From Gryganskiella cystojenkinii (lineage: Eukaryota; Mortierellomycota; Mortierellomycetes; Mortierellales; Mortierellaceae), in contig JAAAIG010000832.1 of the NCBI GenBank assembly GCA_015852425.1, positions 310 to 14,063 of the forward strand: 13,754 nt of DNA, given 5' to 3'. How positions within the stretch are numbered: position 1 is the first letter of the stretch; the number at the start of each line of letters is the position of its first letter. Below the pieces are notes generated by a model that worked only from the letters and a program-made list of their open reading frames with translations, did no database searches and was not told the origin of the DNA. Both the position numbers and the translations under genes were made by a program. Below, piece by piece: positions 1 through 7,733 of this stretch.

Positions 1-87
1 TCGCATTCCTTCTCTTTCTGCTCATTCTTCCTCCTCTTTCGGCCACCTTTCTCTGTCCATGGAATCCGCTCAACCGAGTGCTGGCCA
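1..87 (+). promoter_or_regulatory. CT-rich leader of the XRCC3-like gene
   Basis: The first 60 bases are strongly pyrimidine-rich, with TTCTCTTTCTGCTC-type runs. The same kind of leader occurs before the hydrolase gene in this window and is typical of fungal promoters and 5' UTRs. The left edge cuts the region, so the full promoter is not visible. Confidence 0.5.
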
Positions 88-91
88 ATGA
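59..91 (+). promoter_or_regulatory. Upstream ORF overlapping the XRCC3 start (ATGA)
   Basis: ATG at 59-61 opens a 10-codon frame (MESAQPSAGQ) that ends with TGA at 89-91. That stop shares bases with the XRCC3 ATG at 88-90, giving the overlap ATGA. Such an arrangement can permit reinitiation or reduce translation of the main frame (known from eukaryotic uORFs and coupled cistrons). It matters only if transcription starts upstream of position 59, which the sequence cannot show. Confidence 0.45.
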
Positions 92-1727
92 CCTCAATCA
101 ACGTGCTGGATTTGCCTGCATCCATCAAAGATACTCTAATCAGAGGTAAGTAAATGCATCCTTCAATTGAATGTGGAAAAAAAAGAACTAGGCACTGGTA
201 CTGACACTGCTCACTTCTTTTGCACTACCGGCAGCCTCCTTGGACACCGTTGAGGACTTACTACTGTACACACCTCCAGGAGTCACGGACGATGGGGCTC
301 CACCCAGATTCAAGCGCCACCAGCCCGCACAGGGATCATTGTCCACCTCACATGATCGACTCTCAAATCTGACCCCCGACGAGATTGCCCAAGCATACGA
401 TCAGGCTGCAGCTTATATCTTTGAGACAAGGGTCGCCTATGGAACCGCGCTGGATTTATTGCAGGAAGAAAACTGGCTTTCACTGGGCGATCCCGTATTG
501 GATGCAGCTCTCGGTGGAAATGGATTTATGACTCGAGGAATCACAGAGATCGCCGGGGAGAGGTGAATATAATCGATTAGTTGTGGCGTCTGTCCTTGGC
601 AAGTCCTCCAAACAAACCGGACTTACGTTCCCCTCGACTCTCTCTGAAAACACATAGCGCTGTCGGAAAAACCCAGTTTTGCCTTCAGCTCTGCCTCACG
701 GTCCAACTTCCATTACATCTCGGAGGACTCGACGGCTGTAAGTCAAATAACTCTTTTTTTTTTTTGTCTTTGCCCATAATTAACACCGCACTGACCTGGT
801 CATATTTTTTTCTCTCAAAATTCTTTGATAGCTGCCGTGTGGCTTTCAACGGAAGGAAAGTTTCCATACAAGCGACTCGAGACTATGATCGGTCATTTTA
901 TTGACAAGTATCAGACAGAGCTTCCAGACCAGAGCCCAGAGGAGATCAGGGATAACATTTATTTTGATTCCATGGCGGATCAAGAGACTCAGTTACACAT
1001 CTTCAACTACCAACTACCAATCCTGATCAACGACTCACATTTTATCGAAGATGGACAGGAGAGTGGGGAGGACTCAGATGGAAACACGTCCACAGAAAGC
1101 ACAAGAGCATCCAGGCAGCGGCCAAAAAAGAAACCGATTAAACTGGTTATCATCGACTCGATCACCAACAACTTTAGAAGCGAGCTCGTCGTGCCAAACA
1201 CCACGGGAGACCAACCCGGCAATCACGGGCAGGCACCGACGTTCAGGAGCAGTATCCTACAGCGCAGCGCGGACCTATGCGAGATCGGACTTCGCATGCG
1301 GACATTAGCAGATCAGTACGGACTGGCGGTGATCTGTGTAAACCAAGTCACGGACGTTTTTCAGACTGATCTCAGCTTCTCATCCTCGCCCAACATGGAC
1401 ATCTCAGCAGGACTGCAGCATCAGCATGAGTCCTCACTGTTCCAGTCCCTGAGTGATCCTATGAAGCTCAAGAAGCCAGCACTGGGTCTTGTCTGGGAAA
1501 ACACGATCAACGCCAGAGTCGTTCTACAGAGGACCCGAGCTCCGGAGTCCGTGTCAGAGTCAGAAACCAACCTCGAGGTCGGATCCCAGGAACCAAAACG
1601 TACGCTATATGTTATATTCTCTCCATGGGCAGCGAACGACCGAGGCGGTAACCCAAAGAGCTCTGGGTATTGTCGGTACCGGATTGACGATTCGGGTGTG
1701 GTTGGTATCCCCGCAGACTGCCAATAA
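88..1727 (+). CDS. XRCC3: DNA repair protein XRCC3-like (RAD51 paralogue)
   Basis: RecA/RAD51-family ATPase expected to act in the nucleus, stabilising RAD51 filaments in homologous recombination and crosslink repair (family knowledge). Proposed exons are 88-145, 235-562, 658-737 and 832-1727. All three introns are GT-AG, 89-95 bp long and phase-consistent, giving 453 residues; human XRCC3 has 346. The N-terminus (MTSINVLDLPASIKDTLIRA) aligns with the family start and supports ATG 88 over ATG 59. A linker (WLSLGDPVLDAALGG) leads into Walker A at residues 127-134 (GESAVGKT), which spans intron 2. Walker B (KLVIIDS) lies near 259-265, followed by the ALGLVWENTINARVVL and SPWA segments typical of XRCC3. 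The extra length is mainly a charged, Ser/Glu-rich insert near residues 227-252 before Walker B. Rad57 is the yeast equivalent, but the motif wording fits XRCC3 better. The stop is TAA at 1725-1727. Confidence 0.93.
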
Positions 1728-1760
1728 CGATCAACCAAAACAAAACCGCGTTTCTCCCTG

Positions 1761-1766
1761 AATAAA
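1761..1766 (+). terminator. Poly(A) signal of XRCC3
   Basis: AATAAA stands 34 bases after the XRCC3 stop and is followed by an A run. This is the canonical eukaryotic cleavage signal in the expected position. It leaves about 200 bp for the Sec8 promoter. Confidence 0.55.
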
Positions 1767-1967
1767 AAAAGCGAGCTGGTCACGTGTATTTATGGGCTTT
1801 TCAAATGCTCTTTCGAATGGAGATGATGACCGTTTCGTGGCACTCTGTCCATTTGCATTCTTTTTTCTTCGACCACCAAACACGACATCCTTCGCCTGCA
1901 CCACAACGACCTTCACGACCCAGAAAGACAAACAACTGACTTGGTCAGCACTTACGTATATCCTGCC
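1767..1967 (+). promoter_or_regulatory. Sec8 promoter with E-box
   Basis: This short spacer between XRCC3 and Sec8 carries GTCACGTG at 1779-1786, a CACGTG E-box of the kind bound by bHLH factors such as Cbf1/Pho4/USF (family knowledge). A pyrimidine-rich stretch follows at about 1857-1920, and the Sec8 start is in good context (GCCATGG at 1965-1971). Factor identity is inference. Confidence 0.4.
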
Positions 1968-4900
1968 ATGGCACATCGCAATGAGTACCAATGGCATGAC
2001 GAATATGTCGAGCCTCAAATTGACCCCTCAACCATTGACATTCGAGGTACTCATTTCACCAAAACATGTTGACGGAAAGGTGCTCAGGGCGAAAGAGAGC
2101 TTACGGAAACCCGCTCTTTTTCATGACTGCTATAGACCTCTTGAACGATGAATGGGAATTTATGACAAAGCCAGACGTACGTATCATACACATAAGAGTG
2201 CCATGCTTTGCATGCTTTGATATTTCTGGTAGCAGTTGAACACGCGACTTACACTCCTACATTTGGCACTTGTTAGTTCAATCCCGTCAGTCTGGCTTTG
2301 GAGCTGATGGACGGAAGTTCGCTTGGAAGGGACCCCAACATGTTCAGCATGATTCTTCGAAATATCGAGAGAGCGCTCAAGGATGTCGTCGATGGTAGGC
2401 GATGGATGATATTCAAGAATATTTCACGGAGAGGACGACACCTGTGCTAACTCCTCCACGTTTATCCAAATAGGTTCATACCAAGGTTTTAACGCCTCCA
2501 TCGGAACATACGGCGGAGTCATCGACAGCATCTCTGACTCTCAGAGTCGCGTCAAGGAACTGCGCATGGATCTTAAGAACTCTAAAGAATCGCTCAGACT
2601 TAGGCATGCGGATCTGGTTCAGTTATATAACAAGAGCCAGCAGTACAAGGATATGATTGAGATGCTGGACGAGATGTAAGTTGATCGGCGCTCGAATGGA
2701 GCTGGTGTTAAAAAGTTAGCGATTGCACTTTAGTTCTTTTTATATTTTTTTTTGATTGCACCTTTCTTCTTGATACTCACCGATGCCAACATTTCAAAAA
2801 CTATCATAGTGAGGAGCTTAAGCAAGTACCCAGCAAACTGGAGACTTTGGTCCGGGAGAAACACTTCTTGGCCGCTGTGACGTTACTCGTGTCTGCCTCG
2901 AAAACGATAGCCAAGCCAGAGATGGCAGCTGTAGGCGCTCTCTCGGATTTATCGCGGTTCTTCAATGAGCAGCTTGAGGTATACTCCAGCCTATTGAGAA
3001 AGGCACTACCACGATTGAATTATTGTTTTACTCTGGGTCCGATTTCTCCGTCCACTTATGCTCTCAATCCTTTTTTTCCCGGTAACTAGTCCATGACTGA
3101 GATCTTGATGGAAGAACTTCACAACCACCTTTACTTGAAGAGTCCATACTGCGACAGTCGATGGTCAACCTATACCACAGGACAGGAAGCATGTATGTTC
3201 ACCTGTGTACCCTCGTATCGACCATGTTTTTGCTTAAAGTCACTCGTATGTTTGACACTCTTGATTTGATTGCTTTTTCCACAGTACCTTCCGCAGAGCG
3301 TGGTTTGTTTGAGGGGTACGCATAGATTTACGCATAGTTTTACGCTGTTGCCCGCTATCGTCTGTCATGAGAAGTGGACTATCAACTAAATCCATCTATT
3401 TTTTATAAATCTTCTTTAGCCTGGGCAAGGATCTTTCAAAATTCTCAAATGATCGTCTAAAGAGGAGCGCCGGATTCCAACCCAAGGGAAAACCAGGAAA
3501 CGAAGTCAGATTGGACGATGAGATGGTAAATATCGAAGGAATGAGACCCAAATCATTTTCTTCCACCGTACCTACACCTGAAAGTATTATTAATTCAACG
3601 CGATCCGTTATTTAACAGATCACAGAGGACTTCGAGACCAATCCCGAGGTGGACTCGGCATACTATCTCGAAATCCTAGTAGAATCCCTCGGTTTACTCG
3701 GCAAGTTCAAGGAAGCTATCCAGGTGAGTAGTCTAGGCTATCCTTCGTAATAGCAGCCTTCTACGCAGCCTTCTACGCAGCCGATTTTTCATGTACTCAC
3801 CTTTAAATGTGCTTTTATAGACCATTCTCCAGCGCATTCCTCTGGAAACATACCAGCTGATGGACAAGACGATTAGTGAAGTCAACGAGAGGTAAATCAG
3901 AACGATCTTGTTTAATCTTTGTGGGTGATAGCAGTGTGAATAAGAACATGTCCACTAATCACAGTGCTCGTCTGACATTTGTGTAGACGGAACGCTGAGG
4001 CGCTCAAGACCATCAATTCCAGAGATTCAAACTATGACGATGAAGAAGACGAAAAGTACCAGGCAACAAAGGACAACGAGAACGAGATCTTGAGAGATCT
4101 CTTCTGGACCTTATTCTCCAAGCTGGATTGTGTTACACAGGGTCACAATACCGTCCTCGTTGCCGGACAACGTTTATTACGAGTAAAGTCACAGCTGACG
4201 CCCCTAGAACAGAGAAGCTTCAAAGACTATCTAAAGGGCAAAAGATGTAATCCTAACAGAGCGTCTTTTTGTTTTTTTTTCTACAAAAAAATAGCGTGTC
4301 GAGGGAGACCATGTCAAGCAGAGAGAAATGGATCTTGTCGGAGTAAAGATGTACACGTTTGCGGATGTTTGGGGACCTATGCTGACTGAGATTCGCTGTC
4401 TTCTCTCGGATTATCTGATGGATACCACTCAAACAAGTGATGGACCCGACAACTACCTGGGAGGGTCAAACCAAGACTCAGGCTCGGATCTCTTGCGTAC
4501 ACGCAGGACTAACCGCGATAAGAACAGAGTAAGAATGAGAGACCTTTTTTTTCTTTTTTGTCTTTGAAGCCATATTATGAAAGCACTATCGCTTATCTAC
4601 CTAGTGCCGCCTTCTTTTCTCCAATAGCAATTGTTCAAGTTCACAGATTCGATTGGCTCATCCTCCCTGGGCAAGATGTACGACAAGGAGATTGGCAGGG
4701 ATGCTCAGGAGCCTTTGCGAAAGGCTCTTCCTCAAGTTTATGCTCAAATGACCGAACAAGGACCATCGCTGGCGTTCTCAGGATTGATCCAGGACAAATA
4801 CGCTCAGGTTCTCCAGGGCGCCTTGGCCAACAACCCCGTTCCAGCCTTGAACCCTGATGGCACCCCTGTTAAGAGTGCCTCGATGTCAAGCAGCTCCAGC

Positions 4901-5230
4901 AAATCCTCGGCGGCGACTGCTAGCTCGGTACCGCTGATCCCAGGATATTTGAAGCAAGCTCAGAATGGAGGCAATGTGAACGGATGGAAGAACCCGAATG
5001 CAAACAGCAATGCTGCGCCTTCGAGTACGCAACACTTGCAAACTTCGGCGAGTGGGCATCAATCGTTGGTGCGCCCAGACCCGGCCCACATCAGTGTGGT
5101 GATTCGACCTGCGGTTGCGTTTGTGGAACGGATTCGGGAATCGGTCCCCCAAAGTCGAGAGGATGGGACCGTCGTGGTCGGAGCGTTTTTTGATCAGGGT
5201 GTGATTAATGTCCCCATGGGACGTTACTAA
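1968..5230 (+). CDS. SEC8: Exocyst complex component Sec8 (EXOC4), C-terminally short
   Basis: Subunit of the octameric exocyst that tethers secretory vesicles to the plasma membrane (family knowledge). Proposed exons: 1968-2046, 2136-2176, 2277-2394, 2474-2675, 2810-2978, 3090-3192, 3285-3315, 3420-3525, 3619-3723, 3821-3891, 3987-4182, 4295-4528 and 4628-5230, giving 685 residues. Conserved stretches include LNDEWEFMT, ALELMDGSSLG, SYQGFNASIGTY, a coiled coil at about 100-145 ending MLDEIEELKQVPSKLE, then EELHNHLYLKSPYC and the TLFSKLDCVTQGH region. A Ser/Asn-rich linker spans about 567-627. After the conserved LVRPDPAHISVVIRP block the frame ends at GVINVPMGRY and TAA, where known Sec8 proteins (about 950-1070 residues) continue for several hundred residues. 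Exon 11/12 splicing is the least certain: the alternative donor at 4247 is out of phase with the acceptor at 4294. Exon 7 is only 31 nt. Confidence 0.93.
3318..3345 (+). repeat. 12-bp tandem repeat in Sec8 intron 7
   Basis: About 2.3 copies of ACGCATAGNTTT lie immediately after the intron 7 donor (copies at 3318-3329 and 3330-3341, partial copy to 3345). The two full copies differ at one base. Probably a small slippage duplication. Confidence 0.7.
3753..3782 (+). repeat. 12-bp tandem repeat in Sec8 intron 9
   Basis: Exactly 2.5 copies of GCAGCCTTCTAC (3753-3764, 3765-3776, partial 3777-3782) lie inside the intron between exons 9 and 10. Identical copies suggest a recent duplication, and copy number may vary between strains. 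Confidence 0.8.
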
Positions 5231-5286
5231 AAGACTCTTTTCTCTTGAATTGATACCAGAGAGACTATTTTTTTGGTTGCTTGATA

Positions 5287-5292
5287 AATAAA
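5287..5292 (+). terminator. Poly(A) signal after shortened Sec8
   Basis: AATAAA lies 57 bases after the Sec8 TAA. It suggests that the short form has a working 3' end here and that the frame is not merely interrupted by an unseen intron. Confidence 0.5.
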
Positions 5293-5343
5293 CGTTAAAC
5301 GTAGAGAATCTATCTTCATAAACCCGTCTATTCCTGGCAGTAC

Positions 5344-5475
5344 TCACTTCGCCCAAGTAAACACAGGTGCGATGACGTGTGACAGCTTCGTAATAATAAG
5401 CGCGTTTGGGGAAGTGTTTAATCGAAGGCCTTTGGCTAGCTTTCGCAAGATGGTGATGACCAAGAAAACAATCAT
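5344..5475 (-). other. Candidate minus-strand first exon or small ORF (43 aa)
   Basis: On the minus strand an ATG (5473-5475) follows a CT-rich tract (plus-strand purines at 5481-5580). It opens 43 codons starting MIVFLVITILRKLAKGL, with a hydrophobic N-terminus, and ends at TGA 5344-5346. Just before that stop, GAA|GTGAGT forms a consensus splice donor, and a TAG acceptor exists near 5265, so this could be a first exon of a unit antisense to the Sec8 3' end. I recognise no family. It may be chance, since the downstream frame overlaps real Sec8 coding sequence. Confidence 0.2.
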
Positions 5476-5480
5476 TCAAT

Positions 5481-5580
5481 GATGAGAGAGAGAGGGGATT
5501 ACCGGCGGGAAAGAGGGTGAGGTGCGACTACAAGAGCGAATGGGCGTGTGTGCGTGAGAGAGAAAGAGAGAGTGGAAAAG
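5481..5580 (-). other. Purine-rich tract (CT-rich on minus strand)
   Basis: GAGAGAGAGAGGGG and GAGAGAGAAAGAGAGAG runs flank a short GTGTGTGCGTG stretch. Read on the minus strand this resembles the CT-rich leaders in front of other genes in the window, pointing toward Sec8. It could be a promoter element or simple low-complexity sequence. Confidence 0.4.
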
Positions 5581-5664
5581 GACAGAGTGGAGAGTGATCT
5601 GTACTCTCTAGTTTTTTTGGTTTCTGATTACGTATCGTATCCATTGACGGTCACGGCCTTATTC

Positions 5665-7538
5665 TCAGACACCGGGGATTGGGGCGCCCATGGCAGTGAC
5701 AGCAGCTCCCGAAGTTGAGATAGTCCAATGAAGCTTGGCGTTGTTGAGCGCAAAGACCGTGACGTCGGTGTTGTCAGCACTGTCTGTGATGGAGAATGCT
5801 ACACCACCTTGTCCGCAACAGAGCTGACTGTAGGCTTCATCATACAGACATTCGTCTTGCCATTATATGAGACCACGATGGGGTTGGGGAACATAATCTG
5901 GGCATCCAAGGGACCAGTGTTCGAGATGACACCGTAGACGTAGATATCGGTGTGGAGCTGGTGCCCATCGTTTCTTGGATTTTAATGGCATCAAAAGCAA
6001 GAGCGGATCCATTAACAAGAATCTCAGCAACAGGGGTACCGACAATGGGGAGCAACTTCAAGATGGGCTGATCAGTGTTGGTGGTGATGCCAGTCTGGAT
6101 ATAAGGCATCGTGGCTTGGTAGTCGCTAACCTTGACCGTCATGGTAATGGTGATGTCGACTTGGAGAACGGTCGTGGCTTTGATCGTGAACTCTGCAACG
6201 TTGAATCCAGCAAATAGGCTCGATGGAGGCTTTTCCACCGGCTTGGAGCGAGAGCAGGCCATGAAATGCATCGGTGTTCAAGCCGTTCTTGACAGCCCGA
6301 GCGCGGATAAACACGACAAGGTCGTGAGGGTTGGTGTTCATGGTCAAGGGAGCAGTGATAGCATCCCCAACCAGTTCCAGAGATGGTTAGCGAAGATTGA
6401 AGTGACGATACCCACTGAAAGTTCGTCATAGGTAATCTTGAGGTCGATGGAGAGGATGGTCACAGGAGGGACAAAAGGGTTTGTTGACTATGACAACAGT
6501 CTGAGCATGACAGTTGACGAGAATGGTATCGAGAACAACCAAGGTGGTGCTGACGAAGAGCTTGGACTGAAGACCGGACGGCCGAGCCTGGATGTTCAAG
6601 GCGCTAAAAGCAAGATGCCAGCAATATTCGCGTACAATTTCGGCAACTTGAGACCCTCGGGTGACTTGGCGGGATCAATAGTCGAAGTTGTTACAACAGT
6701 TAGCACCAGAGGCGATCGACGGCTTGGGCGTGGTCACCGTTCCACCCTTGTACATGAGAGAAAGGACGCTATCACCGGCGTTCAACGAAAGCGATGAAGG
6801 GTTGAAAATGACCACCAAGATGGACCAGTGGAGGTACCAGAGACGACCTGGAATGAGGTGATGGTGGGAGCGGGGTTCACCAGGTTCTGAAGACTGCTCG
6901 TCAAGCGTCCCAATAACTTGAAAAGGAAGATCGGTGCCATAAAGTCAAGTCGCGGCTAAACTCTTGGAAGAGCGTGTGAGACGCTTCGGGAACCAAAAAT
7001 GAGGCGTGGCCAAAAGGTTGAAAGTCAAGGTGCCCGAGGCAATGTCTGACGTCAAGGGACTATAAGACGAGTTCAGGTTCGCGATGGTGACACCATCACG
7101 AGAAAGCTGGAACTGGATGTTGAAATTAACGCCATCGGGAGCACTATAGTTGACATTGACACCGGTCGACGCGGTGATGGGTTCATAAGCGGTAGGAGTA
7201 GTGAAGACCAAACCAAGAGCTCCAAGGTTCAGGCTTTGATTAGCATGAGAGGGGTAGGACTCTGGAGAGGGACGTTCAACTTTAAGTCCTTGAACGCGGC
7301 CGAGAGCTACTCGAGCGAGTTGACACTATCAGGCTTAACCTCGTGTGGCAGTAGTATTGGTCACGACGTTGCCAATATAACGGAGCATCATTTCGAGAGA
7401 AAAACTGTCGGTCGTGTTCTGGGGATCATATAACCCTTCGTGCTCATAGTATGCCATAGCCATACGTCTTTGTAGGAGATGGCCAAGGTCAAGGATCTCA
7501 TATACGCCCACCCGAAAAGGTTCGCAGCTGATATCCAC
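5665..7538 (-). pseudogene. Decayed DUF3712/Tag1-like repeat protein gene
   Basis: Protein-like sequence runs along the minus strand for about 1.9 kb but changes frame repeatedly. Readable pieces in order include DPQNTTDSFSL (near 7420), LNLGALGLVFTTPTAYEPI (near 7220), VNVNYSAPDGVNFNI, SGTLTFNLLATP, LVVIFNPSSLSLNAGDSVL (near 6810), TILSIDLKITYDELSVGI (near 6455), FTIKATTVLQVDITITMTV (near 6185), FDAIKIQETMGTSS and VTVFALNNAKLHWTIS, then a natural-looking end at TGA 5665-5667. In-frame stops include TAG 7307-7309, TGA 6901-6903 and TGA 6675-6677. Frame changes fall near 7250, 7005, 6475, 6375, 6215, 5960 and 5805. The FNPSSLSLNAGD-type wording and beta-strand-rich Thr/Val/Asn composition suggest the fungal DUF3712/Tag1-like family of vacuolar or extracellular multi-sandwich proteins; that assignment is from memory and moderate. 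The junctions lack GT-AG spacing, so introns do not explain them. Confidence 0.75.
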
Positions 7539-7641
7539 TTTTTACTCACTTGCATCATTCTCATCGAGCAACAGGAACCATCATAATGCATTGTAACTTT
7601 TTTTTTTGGTTGTCGTCGCTGTTGCCAACGACTTGTCTTGT

Positions 7642-7654
7642 TTTATTATTTATT
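7642..7654 (-). terminator. Poly(A) signals of the F-box gene
   Basis: Two overlapping-type TTTATT hexamers on the plus strand (7642-7647 and 7649-7654) read AATAAA on the minus strand, 80-92 bases after the F-box stop codon. This is the expected distance for 3' end formation. Confidence 0.5.
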
Positions 7655-7733
7655 TGCTATCTCGAGTTCTTGTTCATTAATAATAGAAACAAGAACCAGT
7701 TTTCACCAAGGATGCTGAAGCCTCCTCTGGCCC

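Noticed and set aside
1421..1783. 120-codon minus-strand frame opposite XRCC3
   Set aside because: It is antisense to conserved XRCC3 coding sequence, including the ALGLVWENTINARVVL segment.
1792..2151. 119-codon plus-strand frame across the Sec8 start
   Set aside because: It runs through the promoter, exon 1 and intron 1 in a different frame from the conserved Sec8 sequence. Its composition follows the CT-rich leader.
4886..5479. 197-codon minus-strand frame
   Set aside because: Most of it is the antisense of Sec8 exon 13 and is Arg/Ser-rich as expected for a shadow frame. Only the short ATG-initiated frame at 5344-5475 was kept, as a weak candidate.
5665..7538. Introns as the explanation for the frame changes on the minus strand
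   Set aside because: Adjacent peptide pieces abut or overlap with no 70-130 bp gaps and no paired GT-AG signals, and in-frame stops lie within conserved-looking sequence.
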